The translations under genes and the position numbers were made by a program. A DNA stretch of 64,000 nucleotides from Thuidium tamariscinum (lineage: Eukaryota; Streptophyta; Bryopsida; Hypnales; Thuidiaceae). Shown here one piece after another: positions 12,401 through 27,400 of the stretch (within the stretch, counting starts at the first letter, position 1; each line of letters starts with the position of its first letter). The stretch spans positions 17,540,053-17,604,052 of the forward strand of contig OX344750.2 in assembly GCA_947034885.2 (NCBI GenBank), written 5' to 3'. The notes under the pieces were generated by a model. That model worked only from the letters and a program-made list of their open reading frames with translations. It was not told the DNA's origin and ran no database searches.

Positions 12401-15400
12401 GGTCCTCGGTACTCACCCCAGCACTCTCATCACTTTCATTAGCCTCAGACACTAAGCTCTCAACTATGAGCAAAAGGCCTTCAGCTGGCTCCACTGCATC
12501 GGTTGAAAACGCTCGTCGGGCAGTCTCTAGGAGCACAGCTAACGCCCCTAGCCGAAGTAGTGCCTGTCTGTTGGCACGAATCTTACAGCAGTACATGAGC
12601 AACTTCAGTACAAGCGTAAGCTCCTCTTGCCCAGATTTGATTTCAGCATCACTAAGTTGCTGCATGGCCAACGAAACAACAAGAAAGAGATGAGCAACAA
12701 CACAATTATTTCCTCAAAACCCAAACATGCATTATTATTTCGAATGACGGAGAAGATTGTAAGCCCAAGTTCACAAACAAGCATACACCGTAAAACAGGA
12801 GGAGGAGGTCTAGCAAACAAAAGGATGTACAACACCATGGATAGGAGTCGCTTGGTGAATCTGAGAAACCAGAAGTTATCACTCATACATGAACACACTG
12901 AAAAGGGCTGTCAACCCTCTAAGAGAGGTAATCAAGTACCTGAACCATGTTAACAACGATCTCTAAACCTCCACACTCTTGCATCACTCCAGCGATCGCA
13001 AACTCCACTTCGGGATCCTGGGCTTCTTCGCGATCATCCTCAAGTTCTTTGATCATCGGCTCTGTTGCTTCTCCATCCAATCCCTGAACATTGGAAATAC
13101 TAATATCAATAAGGTATCAAATTGGGCCTGAACAAGGCCTGCGTAACTAAAACCAATACATGGGATACAACTAAATCTAGAACACTGAAAACCAGTAGAG
13201 AGACGCAAAAAACAAACTGAGGTACAAAGCCTGACGTACCTGCAACCGGTAAGTAACAGTCATCGGTGGACACTCTCTTCCTGAAGCCGTAGCTGAGCTC
13301 AGCAAACTTGTACCAACAGTGGAGCTAGCCGATTGACTGTGAGCCTTTTTCCACACTTGCTCATATACCTTCACCGAGCAACATTTCAGTTCAATTCAGG
13401 AGGTTACAATGCTTGTCAGATCCACTGAAGAAGAAGAAGTAAATAGAAGAATCAAATACGCACAAGAGACTTTGATTCTTTAATGAATTTTAAACTCTAG
13501 ATTAAAAGGTCAGATAAGAAGCAGTCTGGAAAGATCTAAAAAGGAGTACAAACAAACAGTAAAGCACCACTCACAGGCTAACAGACACCCCACGGAAAAT
13601 ACTACTACGTGAGACCTGAAAAACGCAATACAGCAGCAACCAAATGACCGTATACATCCTTGAAAGTACCTGTGCCACACTCAAATCCAGGGCAATGATG
13701 TTCCCGGCTACCAGAAGTTCCATGCCATAATCATCCTCTACAAGTCCAAGGAGCTCCAGTTGACGACAAATTTTGTTTTTGACATCACGCATGAGAGGCC
13801 CAATCTCAAGACTGGAGTATGGATTTTTAGTCATGGACCCTCGAATAAATTCCTCTTGTGTGTGCGCCTTATTCAGAACCATCATATATGCTGGCTCAGG
13901 TTTTGTCGGACAAATAATATTACACAGCTGCTCCAGAATGAACTGCAGACAAAAGAAGAAATCTAAATTAGCTGACATTTGCAATTCTAAAATGAAGATC
14001 ACTGTGAAAAAATCTCAAGAAAAATAACATTTCAATGTCAGTATGCCAAGGAAATCAAAGAAATTGTGAGATTGTTAACCCATCTCCTCCTAGAAGTATT
14101 ACCACTGGAGAGCGGCCGTTCCTGTCTCGACTTAGGCCAGAAACACAGGCACGGATAAAATGACGCTTGTTTTCGTAGCTTTCTTGAAGGAGACTGTCAA
14201 GCAGCTCCCGTAAAAGCCGCCCACAGTCACCAATAAGCTTGGTCTTCTGTACTACTAACCCCCTGATTGCCAGGAGTGCCTCCAGTATTTGAGCAAGTAA
14301 TTCCTCCTTCATAAACCTGTAGAAATACAATCAACACATGTAAATCACCAAACTCTTCAAATACATACTGCACAAGATAACCTACTAAAACAACGGATAG
14401 TATAGAATGCAGACCAGATTATAAGTCGGTACTACAACAGCTTGTGTTGACTTCAAATTTTAAAGTGTGAGTAACGTTTGGTGACAACAAGCAAGAAACT
14501 ATCTATGAAAGATATGGAGTGGAATTGTGTGAGTTCCAGAAGGTTTCATACTTGACTCGGATGTTGGGCAACTGCAGGAACTTGCTGAGAAGCTCGATGA
14601 GCTTATGAAGAATGTATCCCTGCGAAATATCTGTATGCGAGCTCCTTTCTTGAGCCTCAATTCTGCTTACTTCATCGGTGATCAATGCACATGTGGTGTG
14701 CAGAAAACCACGCACCGTCAAATACAGGCGAGAATCTTCAGGTTCCACCATCTTGAATAGAAGTTCAAAGTAATCAGCTGCACTCTCTCCCGCAGCACGC
14801 GTTGCTGGTAACAGATTCATCAGCAGATTCAGAAACCGTGATCGGCGAACTGAGCTTTGAGCACACAAAACCTCAATAAGTCCACACATTTCCAAGCGCA
14901 AGGCCTGGGAACATGCACTAAGCACCAGCTCCTGCACCCAAGAGCTTTCTTCAAAGGCTGACAATTCATCCGTAACTGACACCTTGCACGCCTTTCGTCG
15001 CCACATGAGTGTGTACTTAAGTGCAAGATAGTCCCCATGCTTTGGATTTTTACGAAGTTTTTGTTGCACCACGCTTTTGAGGGTCTGGGACATCATAATC
15101 TGTCGTCTTACAAAGTCTAGATATGCAGCACCGTTTCTCCATTCAGAATAATTCACAAGAGGAGTGTCTTGGCCTTCCAAGTCCTGATTTGACTCCTCCG
15201 AGAGACCAGATGGATTGGACTTTCTAGTCCCATTGGCTCCAGAATATCCAAATTTCAAAATCTCCTCTGAGCGTGTCTTGGTAATTGATGGAACAACTGT
15301 ACCAGCATCGTTCCCTGAACTGCTTTCAGGCTTTGGTGGTGTGCAGGCTTGTACCACAATGCGCAGGCACGGAAGAATGATGTGCTCTGCTATCATTGGA

Positions 15401-18400
15401 TGACGTGCGCCAACCTATAGAATTAGAAGCAATTAGTAACTTCAATGTCAGAAGATAACACCACAGAACTATATGTTTCTTGAGAACAACAATGATAAAT
15501 CCAATATTAAAAACATATTAACATTAATCAAAAAATTCCCTCAAAGAAAAGAAAAAGCAAGTTTATACTTCATCTTCTTCGCAAACCAAGTTAAGACGTA
15601 ACACATAACTAATCTTCACTGAGAGTGCTGCATTCTTTCACTGCGTTGCAAACTCACCTGAATGGAGCGAAACAAAATCTGGAAAACAACCCGCAAACGC
15701 GCTTCCCAAAAATCATCACTCAAAGACGACGTCTCAGACAGCAACTGGAGTTCATCCCGCACACATGAAGAGATGTCCATAGAACGGTGATGGTCCAAGC
15801 AATAGAATGTTTTCTCTTTAATAAGATGGTTGAGTTCAGAAACAGCTGCAGAGTCGCCTTCAGTGAAAGCACAAAGCACTGCTCGGGCCTGAATGCGGGC
15901 GTTTTTGGGACCCTGATGAATGTTGTTTTCAAAAAGCTCCCTTAGAATGCCAGCACCAACCAACTGTTCTCGGATTAAAGCCTGCTTGGAAAGAACTTGT
16001 AACCACTCCAGGCATTGCCCAACAAATGTGTTCGCACAACCAAAACATCGATTCATGGGACGGGGGGCCATATGGACTGCCACAGAACTAGAAGACCTCT
16101 TGCGCTCCAAGTAAGCCATTAGTACGCGACGTAGACCTTGGAGCGTCTGTACACTTTTGCTTACAGAATCAAACGCCATCTTACACTTTTCAGCATACAA
16201 CACCCCAAGTATGGCAATCTTTCTGTTGATCTTGAAAGAGGACGATCCAGGCAAAGATACTATCATCTGTTGAACTGAGTCCTTTTGTTGGCTGTCAGTC
16301 TCAGTCTCTCCAATGCTTGACACAAGCTTCAGCAAAGGCTTCTTGAATCCGAGTAATTGTTGGTACTTTCTGTGAGCATTCTCTGATTCCGATTCAATAG
16401 CTGCCAGCCCCTTCTTCATATCCTCGTCATTTTCCATTGGGTCGAACGTGAAGCTGGGTTTAGCCATAAAATTGAACTCAAATCGTCCATACTTGCTATA
16501 GCCACATTCATTGCAAAGGAACGAATCCAAGTTTTCATAGTTAATGTTCCGGCATTGCCGACACTGATACGCATTTTCGTGGCAATTACCACAAATACCA
16601 TGCTTGTCAGTGACATAGCGACTGCAACGAGGGCACTGTAACGATTCCAGCGAAGCTGCTTGAAGATTCTCATAAAATGTGTCCAGCTCGATCATGAAGT
16701 TGCAAGCTGTAATGGGAATCGAAAATTCCTCCTTCAATTCCGTCTGATTAAAAGCAAGGTGGCAGCTCCGAGCCCGCTTCCACGAGGACCAATTATTCTT
16801 CAGCTCAGAAAGGTCAGCAACAGCCCGATTGTTGTAATATAAATTCAGAATTTTCACCGACTTTGAGCGACGTGCATCATGTACGTTCATCATCACACTC
16901 TGGATAGTATGACTCCCAACACACTTCACCAATATCCGGTTATCTGTAAACTTGGTTTCGGCCTTAAGACTGTCCAGCTTCATACGCGTATATGGCACTT
17001 CGGGACTGCTGCATGCCAAACAGGGCTCACTCTCCAAATAATATCCGTCGAACTCCACAAGGCTCGTTAATGTGTTGTAAATACGGGAATTCGGATGGTT
17101 AGCGAGAAGCTCGTTTTGAGCACATAAAGCTCCAAATATGCGCCTCACCACATCCCCGGTCAAGCAAGTTTGAACTATGCTTGCTTCATCTGAGTTTGTC
17201 TTCGCATCATTCTCTGAATCGCCTTTCGCAAGAAGCCAGGTTAGCAAATCAGTGTAATCTACAATATTATGCCCATATGATGGCAATACAGGCACCTTGT
17301 CCAGCAAACATGTCAGTAGAAGGACCCGGAAGGGCTGCTTCCCATGGTTCCAAGTACCATGAAGCACAGCTTTGGCCTCAAACCGAACCGACGTAGCATT
17401 CCACTCGAGCAGAAACAAGTCAATGAAATTCTTCAACACTTTCCCGTCGTCCAGAGCAAACTGCTCAACTGCCATGCTCATATCCATGTGAACTTTATCA
17501 TGTCCGTTTGATTCGTCGCTACTACTCCTCTGCTTCTTTTTCTTCCCCTCCGTAGTGGGTGTTCCAGATCGAGTTGGAGCAGCCGTGTTGCAATTGCTAG
17601 CCTCAGCTTGTTCAGAAGATCCCTTCCCTGAACTTCCTCCTTCCTTGCCTGTACAGAAGGGGTAGACTGCATAAGAACTATGCAGATGCAATAACTGAAA
17701 GCATTCCCAATATGTAAGGTCAAAGATGATAAGAACTGAACGACAGATGCCTGAGACAAAATCAGAGACCATTACCTGTATAGAACACGAGCATCAAAAG
17801 CTTCAAAGTTTGCACCACCGACTCCTCTCCAAACGAAAATACACCTTTCAGGAGAAACTGGATCACATCAATATGTCTGGAGCAATGCTTCTGCCAATTG
17901 CGAGGCCGTGCTGCTGCAACTTCGACGATAATGGATAGGCACTTCACCAATTTCACGCTCATTTCATACGGCAAGGGGGCTTGAAATCCCCCCGACTTCT
18001 GAGAAAGCTTATACAACTTCTTCACTTCTCGGTTGAGCTGCCACGCATCTCGAACATTGTAGTAATGCCCTTTAGTACTGCAAAAATGCAGTAGAAGTCT
18101 CCTCGCATACTTTCTAATGAAAGTCGTGTGGGGATTGTTGATGTAGCTGCATAAAACTTCTTGCCAACCCTCCAGTTTTAAATCTGTGCTAATCGAACTC
18201 CTATACACTGGTTGATCTTTGTCTCCCACCTTCTCCGGCTTCTCCGGGTGCACAAGGCTGTAAGTAAGCCTAAAAGCACTCTCCACAAGCAATTTGTGGT
18301 AGTCACCAAACAAATCTCCCCTGTGAGCCTTGGCGTACGAATCGGAGAAAAAAGGAGTGAAGCTCCCTGCTGCAAACTCCCGTCTTACTGTCAGGAGTGC

Positions 18401-21400
18401 CCCACAAGCTGCGGTGGTTGGGCTGGGGGCGCTCACATCAACACCTCTCAAAGACGCCTTGAAGAACTGCATCAACTGCTGGATTATGTTGTGCAAGTAA
18501 GCGAGTAACGGCTGCTGCCGCAATGCTGCACAAGCTCTCACCACATGGGAATTCTCGGATCCAACTTGCAAGTCCAAGGGACGTGCTGAAGATGAAGGGT
18601 TGCTGCTGGCAGTAACAGACGGACCCTGACTTGTAGTGCTGGACCTTATTTGTGAGTGCTCAGAACCTGGTTGATGCCAGTTACGCAAAACAAACGTGAA
18701 AAACATGAAAACAAGAATGCAAACTTCTCCCAAATTAGACCGGGTTTTTACTTGCAGAGGTCTGCTGAGGTCCAGCTCCTGCAGCATCAGTTTGATAAAC
18801 AGTTCCAAGTCTAGATCCCCTCCGTTAGGTGATCTATCAACAAGTGGACCCGACGTTGCAGAAGCCAATCTGTAAAACAACTGCATAACTGGGACTGCTT
18901 GTGCACCAGAGCACGTGTGCATCCAACCTTTGATGTCGGAAATAAGTTGCTGCAAAATCAAAGAATTCACAGCACTTTTGGAAGCCGAGATCTCCACACT
19001 CTTCGGCTCCTCGACCAACACTGGATTGATGACATCGCTGTTGTCGCTGGTCTCTATTGGTGGAGCGGCGCTTGCCTGTAAGCTGAGTTCCGTAGCCATC
19101 TGGAGCAAGCTCTCATCGCTCATTTCATCTATGGAGGAAAACTGTAATTCGTTTCCTTCCCCACCAGCCAAGTCTACCTCAATAGGGATGACAGACATGG
19201 GATGTTCCCTGCTGTGAGGAGGAGGAAGTTGGTCGGCATCCATGACCTCATAGCAACTCTCACATAAGTCAAAATCAGGACACACATTGCAGTGCCAGCG
19301 CCTCCTCAATATGGGGACAGTCGAACATCCATCACAACAATACTGTACCGAAGCAGTGCTAGTGTCCTCATCCATCATAACCTGTCCAGCCCCAGCATTA
19401 CCACTACCAACTTCTGGAGGTATTGATGGAGGCCTCTGGCTTTCAGCTACATCATCCATAGCCAACATGGTCTGTTTTGGAAGTGGAACTTGCAACAGTC
19501 TCGCTGACATCGCCAAGCTGTAAGAGCAAAATTCAACATCCACACTAGAAGTTTAGTAGAGATATACAACAGTCGGAAAACTCCTATTTATATACAGTGA
19601 AAGTGATGTAAAAAATATATAATATATATACGACAAACCTGCAAGAGGTTCGCACGGGTTCATATGGTGCAAATAGCAGTTTCCGAAGAAGAGAGACTGC
19701 TGGAGCCACAGCCTTCTGGGGATCCCCGGTGTCATGAACCTGCTGCAAGGAGAGACACTCTGCATATCCATATATGATATCCACCATCGATATCACAAGG
19801 TTGTTGATAGATTGCGCATCCAGCTGCTCTCTTGTCAATATCTCCCAGAGTACCTTGACGAGATCTTCCACTACTGATGTTCCTGATCGTGCATGACACA
19901 GGTGTAAGAGCAAGAATGTAATCTCAGTCAGGGTCAAATCAGATAATTTTGCCAAGCAACATAAATAGATCTTTAGGTTAAATCACTCTCAGTATTTCCA
20001 CTTACCACAACGTTAGTGATAAAAGAAATACTACTTCATCTCGATACATATCTGGTAACTAGAAGATAAGGGGTCGAATACGAATAACAAACTCAGAAAT
20101 CAGATGCAACCACTTGAGGCAAATATACCATGTTGGGACAAAAAACTGGCCAGGTTTGATTGACGATGCACTGCAATTTTACAAACAGCACGCATTTGAG
20201 CTGAGAACTCCTGAACCGCCCACGATGTCGCAGATCCTCCAACAGCTACCCGTGATATCAGAAGCGGGCAACTTCGAGTAACCGCAGACAAGCGCATGTA
20301 ATCCTTTGCCTGCAAATATGAAGCAACAACCACCAGGAACTTAATCTTACTACTTAAGTTGCAGACAAATTGTTCAGGAAATATTTTGCATCACAGTCCA
20401 CAGGTCATGAAGTTTGTTCCACAATCTTTCTGGACAGATTGAAAGTATGACCCCACGATAAACAGAATGACCACGTGACAGACCTGGAACCAGACAATAT
20501 GCATACCAGATCGGAACCTTTAAAATATGCTTTCGATCCTCTCTGAAGTGGTAAGAACAAAAGAAATGACTACATACACCAAGGCTCAAGATTGAAGGGC
20601 AAACCTGATTGTAAGCATCTTTAACAGGATACAAAGCTCGCAGAACATGTCTGGCTGATGACTGCGGCAAAGGCTGCCTGTCATTTTCAAAAACGGCTTC
20701 CAGAACCGGCAAACAGATATTCCGACTGTTCTCAAGTCTGTTAGGTGTGGAGTCTGCCATGAATTGAACGCGAGACGACAAATAGTAACTCTGAAGGAGA
20801 AGAAGGCTATCAGAGAATAGTTGTTCCGATGGAGATGCATTCTGCATTAACTTATGTTTTGTCCTGCCTGCGCCAGACTGGGTAAAAGTTGACCCTGCAA
20901 GTCCTGGAGATTCTAAGTCCAAGACCGCGTCTAACTTCTCCTTCCAACCAAAATCATCCTTGGAACGCCCATAGACCTCTAGGCAATCTATTCTTGGAAG
21001 GGACGATCCACTAAAAGTGGGCCCGATGATGATAGTGAACTCTTCATCAGCCAGCAAAGCTTCCGCATTGGTAAATGGGATATCATACCAGCAACGAACA
21101 CCTTCCTCAAGCCTTATAGATCGTTGAAATACACGAAATTCTGATGGAATATGGCTCGCAGAAGTGTTACCAACATGCACTCGGCAACCCACCATAACAA
21201 GGTCTGGGTTGGAGTTAAATACAAGAATCTGCATGAACAAAAATCAAAGACAGTTGTTACGTCATAGGCACCTAACATGGAAAAGCGATTCCAAATGCAG
21301 AAACAATTCAAAGTATTCGTTATTTCTCACAAAAGCAGTTGTAACCCAGTTATATACCTTGAACCCAGATACACTGGGGCCTTCTAAAAATCCCTCTTCA

Positions 21401-24400
21401 GCTTGCAGGCACAACTTTACACCTTCGGAATCACTGTTTCGAAGTATGTCTCCACCCAACTTAACGTCTGCTGTAATGCATGTTGTCTTCTCAAAAAAGT
21501 CCAGGGGGAAAACAGGGGCGGCACCACCATAATTGGCTCGACTGCCCAAGAGCGCAGCTCCAAGTTTCTTCACTTGATCAGCCTCTAAGCTTCCAGTCTG
21601 TTTGTTGCTTTCAACACCAGGCAAGCCACTACCCGATTCCGAAAGTACTGAGACGTACGAGAACACTTGTAAACTCCCATCGTCGTGAAGCACCAACACA
21701 CTGTTTCTTTCTTTGCTCATAGGTCGATATGACGCAATGCCATCAATCCGCAAAGATGATGCATTACCCGTAATTCTTAAAAGTTGGGAGTATGTCTCAC
21801 TAGCTCCGATTCTAACAGCAACAGCTGTGTTGGATCTTTGACTGGACAAGCACATAAATAAGCCACTACCCTCAAACATCTCCTTCCAATGATGCAATCC
21901 TGAAGGTCTAAGTTTGCCATCTTGCTCCTCTGCTACACTAGCCACCTCGGAAATGCCAGAAAAAACAGGATTCATTCGTGCAAGTAAAGTCAGGTTGTCA
22001 CTGTACGACAAGAAAAGTAGTTTGAAAGCCGCAGAATAATGCAACGACACCCCTTTTAAGGGCTTATGACCTCCGGGAATTTGGATGTTCTCAGTCAAAA
22101 TACGGGCCCCAGTTTCACCACCGGCAACATGCTGACTATACAAGATGCCCTGCTGAGAAAGAACCAAAGCAATTAGCTGCCGCTGACCTGTAGAGATCAG
22201 ACAGGCATCTGCTATGGAATCCTCCAAAACGGTGAAATAATGAGTTGGGCTTATCTTGTCCTGAGACAGATCATATATTTTGACAAATCTATTAGTAACA
22301 ACCATAAGTTCAACTTGCGAACCAGGAACCCAGGCAATTCGGCGTATGTATGAATCTTGTAGAGCAAGTTCCACAGCCAAGCGATCAGTTACTTCTCCTC
22401 GAGGGTTGACAGTGAAAACCTGGCAGTCGTCGTATCCCGCAACAGCTAAGTAACTTTCATTTGCAGCGTTAAATGCAAGCTGCACAACTTCAAAGCGTAC
22501 CACATTCTTAGAGAGAGGCTTAACTGTTGTCTTATCAACAGTAACGGGAATCGCAGTTGGTTGGCCAATAAGCTGTCCAACGTCAAAAATGGTTACTTTG
22601 TCTCCTTCTCCAGCCGCTAACCTGCCTCGGCTGCTGATTGTCAGCAATGACTTCACAAGCAGGCCACTAGCCAAATGGGACTTGAGTTCCCGAGCATTCG
22701 GATACTCGGTTTTAATTTTCATATCCAATGATCCGCTCTTGTAAGCCCTCTTCAGCTGAAGAAGATCAGTCTTAAGATTTAAGACCCTGTCTTCGAGTAA
22801 TGCAACCTTCTCGTCATTCCTGCTTGTTAACCTGTGATCCAAATTTAGATCACCCAACAACCTCTTGCACAAGGATAACACCTGGCCTTCAACATCCAAC
22901 TCTGTCAGCAAAGCCAAAAGGTGCTCCTCCTCGCCTTCCGCAACTGAAATCTTGAAAGCATCTTCACCAACCACATGGTCCTCATCTTCAACTTCAGAAT
23001 CACTATCCGATGGAGGAAGCTGACTTCTATGCGTACTTAACGGTAAGAACTTTTCGGCATTGCTAGTTCCAGTTGACGAAATAGCGTTTGAGGACGAAAC
23101 GTACTTTCTAGGCTTCAAGCAGAGACAGCTGCTGCCTCTGACACCTCCAGCCCCACAGTCACAGAAGAACCGACTGAGTCGAGAGTACACAACCTTGTGC
23201 CCCTTATGACAAACCCTCGCACACACAGAGCAGCATCCCTTGGAGACAGTCAAATCACAGGTGTAACAGAAGTACCAATGCTGCTCCATGAAATTGCTAC
23301 CACTCGAGGTGAAAGTGCATACACGGGAAGCTAGTGTCCGTTCACTTGTGCTTCCAGTTTCGTCATCGTCACGGTCCAAACTTGCGATTTCACCATCTGA
23401 AGTTGCGTCGTCTTCATCCTCGTCTACTGACATTGCATCACAATCACCACCTCCCACTCCTGGCTCTAGAGCAGTTGGCGGCAATTGCTCAGAATTTTTC
23501 TGAAACAATGACTCTTTCATTTTTACACCCGAAAAACTTAAATTGCTATAATTGTCTTTGCCCCCTCCATGCTCACTGAGCAATTCCGACTTATTAGCAC
23601 CACAAACGGTCAAGATAGAGCTCAGAAAAGCAACTATAGACTTCAGCCCTTCTACGTGAGTATTTACAGGCAACTTCCCGACAAGCTCTACCACCGTCCG
23701 CAGTAGCCGCTTAACAGAAGATGAGTCGCCTTGGGCCAGTTGCACCATCAATCCAAAATATGACTTTGCAGCCACAACATCAAAAAGCACAAACGCCGTT
23801 TCCAGATTCATCAACATCGCTGTGAGCAAATGAGAATGAAGCAGATGCCCTTGTACCTCTGGTGAAATAGGCACCAATGACTGTACAAAACTAGAAGCCA
23901 AATCTCTGACACCAGAAGGCGCCGCCCGTTTCACTGACTTGCCCTCAGCACCATCCTCAATCCAGCCGAGAAAGCGTTCCTCCAGCCACCCAGCTAAACT
24001 GACTGTGTCCATCTGCAAAAACTTTTCCTGCAGATCTGTCTTACACCTGAGGTCATACCCAAGTAGAACAACAAGAAGTTGTAGGGACTTAATATTAACA
24101 ATTTCCGTGGAACAGCCATTCAGAGCCACTATAAGAAGCGAAACATCGCCTGAACCCACAAGAGCACTGCAGTTGCGAGATATCTCCACCTTCTTCTCCT
24201 CCACGCCCACCGTTGGCGACTTGGAATAGTAAAGTAAAAGCGCTTCAACTCTGGAAGGATCGCTGCAAATGCTGTTGTGGACTTCGAGTACATGCAAAAC
24301 AAGAGCCTCCCAAACTGTCTCATCAACTTCATCCCTCTTTTTGCAGAGGAGCAGTAAGAGTTTCTGTGCATGCTTTAGTTCATTCAAGTCACTGCACAAG

Positions 24401-27400
24401 GCTTGCTCTTCCTTGGATGGAATTAACACATCCAGTAGCTCAGTGCATTTTGATTGCATGTTTCCAAAAGTGCTGTCCAGTTTCATTTCCAAAAGGGTGT
24501 CCACCAGTCCATCCAGAACGCCGTCCTGTAATCCTTTCACTTCAATTCCTTCATCTTTACCCCGAGAGTGAAGAAGTGATTGGAGCGAGCCCATAATCTC
24601 CTCTATAGACACCATCGCCGACAGCACAGCAGCACTGCCTGGCCGAGATGATAAAGGGAAACCATGACATAAAGCGGGAGCCAAAATGGTGTTCAGATCC
24701 TTAAATTTCTCCATATTGGACCCTAATGACAAAGCCAGGGGCTCACAAAGCCATGTACTTTCACCAACCCATCTAAGAAGTGAATGTAAGGTGGCAACAT
24801 TGACACCCATAGCCACGAGAAGGTCTTGTTGCTTACTCCTCAGCAACCCACCTTGCAACAGTAAATCAACAGAGACCATGGAAACCTTGCATGATTGGTG
24901 CTCAAGCAGAATAAGGGACACCGCATTTCGTACCACGTTCACGCACCATCCCAGTAAAGTAGACAAGGTTTGCAAGAGGCCGCCTAAATGACCGTCTCTG
25001 CCTGCAATATCTGTTCCTTTCGCTTGCAGCATTGAAAGTAGCACGGTCAAAGAAGAACCCTGCCTCAAGAAATCCCAAGATAAATATTTAACCCGACCTT
25101 CACAGAGCTGAGTTTGAACAACATGCAGGTTGCGAGTCAGAAACCCCAACCACTGATCTGATTCGATACTCGCGATACCACCTTCTGCAGCATGCAGACT
25201 TTTGCTAAAACTCAGGAAAAAATCCGAGCCTGCAGGGTCCACGTTCAACTCCACCAGTGGGATAGGCTTCAAAAGAGGACTCAACCAGCAAATTGTATTC
25301 CAGCCCATTACATAAACATACCTTTCAATCAGTAACTCTTCCAAAATTTTGAAGGACCTACCCTTCCAGATACCCAAAACATCGCTTAGTGCTTGGCTGA
25401 TCTCGTTCAAGTCCAAATCTATATCCCGAAACTCATTGATACTCGAAGCCCCATTAATATCAACCAGTTGCTGGATACATGAGTCATCCATAACACGCTC
25501 CTCCCCAGAACCATACTCCTCTAGAATATTGTGCGCAACTAGACCAACCCACGACTGTTGAGGATTATCATCTACAGTGGCATTCGAACTCGTCTCTGAA
25601 AGGTTATTTTGCAGCTTCCGTCGCAAATGCAACAGCAACCACCGTGGAAAGGAATCAAAATGGAGTACTAAGTAACGCAATGCTAAAACCAACCTTGAAA
25701 CTAGCAGTGACCATAATAAAAACGGTATACCAGGAGGAAGATGCCTCTCAGTGTTCCGGAGAGTCTTGAAGACGGCCAATAAACTCCGGACTATGATAGA
25801 TCTTCCCGAAATATCTAATGAGTGGAAAGCCATAAAGAGTAGCTCCATCTGGAAGAAGGTAGGCAAGGTCTTGGAAATGTTTAAATCACCAGCTTTGACA
25901 TTCCGCGTCCTAAGAAGAATGTAGTCCAGAAAATTCTTCCAAAAATCAAAAGCCAAGGGGTCGTTTGAAACAGAAGGTCCCCTTCGAATTGACCGCTCAA
26001 CAAGCAGTTTGCCATATAGACTGCAGCTCTTCGCTGAAAGGGCACTGCATGAATCCCCTCCCCTCAATATCTGTGTGGCAAGATGCAACTCCAAAGCATC
26101 ATTTAGAGCATGCCGGACCACGAGGGCATAGAGCAAGTCAAAGGATCCCTTATATAATTGAGCCACTAAATCAGATGCAATATCTTCAGAGTCGACGATA
26201 TCGAAGCCCAGGGCGTTGCTGTTCATAAAAGTGGATTGGGAGAAGAAAATCTGCAAGAAAACATCCAAGTGATCCTTCGACAGCATCTTGCTCGCCGCAT
26301 CAAAAGTGGGTCGATGCCACTCGGGACAAAAGATACAATCTCTTAGAAAGATCAGTAACTGATTGGCTACTTCCAGAGGGGTGTTGTAAAGAGCGTCCAA
26401 CTTCTTCGCTGAGGTACAAGTTGGCGCAAGTCCCTCTGAATTGATCGAATGTCTTCCAGATTCCGAGAAAAGATCTCCAAATAATTGATCATCCTCGCTT
26501 GCCACAGTAACAGAATCCATTGACCCCATTGCAGAATCCTCTTCGCTGTGCACGGATGAAGCTGTCTCCATTACTGACCCCTCTTTAAGACCTTGAGCGT
26601 GAAGCAAGGCTGTCACAGCCACCAAATTATCCAGCCACTGACCATCACTCGAAAACACAACCTGCAACTGCTCTTGCGGACTAATCACCTGACTTAAGTC
26701 GAAATTCTTATTTCGAAGCTCACAACTCGGCACATGGAGGATCGATATTCCACTCTGAACTTGGATACGATTAGGTTCCGAAGCTCTTGATTGCTGGTGA
26801 AATACTCCGTACGAGTGCGAATGAACATCCTGAAGAAGACTTAACAAATGGCTAATTACAGGTGGAGTGAACGCCAATGGCAACGGCTGTCCAGAAAGAG
26901 GACCGTATTGCTTAAAACTAGTCACTTCTAAAATGTCAAGCATTGATGCCGCGAAAAAACTTTTAAAATTTCGCAGGACAACCTGATCAGAAAAACTTAC
27001 TTCTGAGATCTGGAGCAAGCTATCTATCAAGGAAGGAAGTGAACATCCTGGATTTGAGTCCGGCATCATCTCAGGATCAGAGCTATTTAAATCGTAACTG
27101 TGACGAAAAAAATCTCGCAGACTTGAAACACACTCCACTAACTCTGAGCCGACCTCCTTGTCCAAAAAACCCGACACTTTTCCTCTGGAGAGACTTAATA
27201 GAAGGTTTGTTATGCTGGAAACAAGAGCTATCCTGCCCTGCAATAATCTCTCTCCCTCTTCGTTGGTAACCTTTCCGCAAACCAATAGCAAAGCCTGACA
27301 CACCTCAAGCAAGCGTGGAATACATCGAACCTTCCCAACGGCATACTGCTGTGCAGCAGCAACCATGCTAGTACTACTATTGAACACGGCTTGTGAATGC

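Noticed and set aside
18640..18760. Hydrophobic stretch [13 protein letters not shown] in BIG exon 8, which first looked like a retained intron
   Set aside because: As far as I recall, the segment followed by RNWHQPGS is conserved in plant BIG proteins, and the frame continues without a break on both sides.
19883..20070. Possible extra BIG exon or earlier acceptor before 19882
   Set aside because: Candidate exons there bring in a stop or break the phase. The acceptor at 19882/19883 joins exon 6 and exon 7 in phase and gives SQHGTSVVED.
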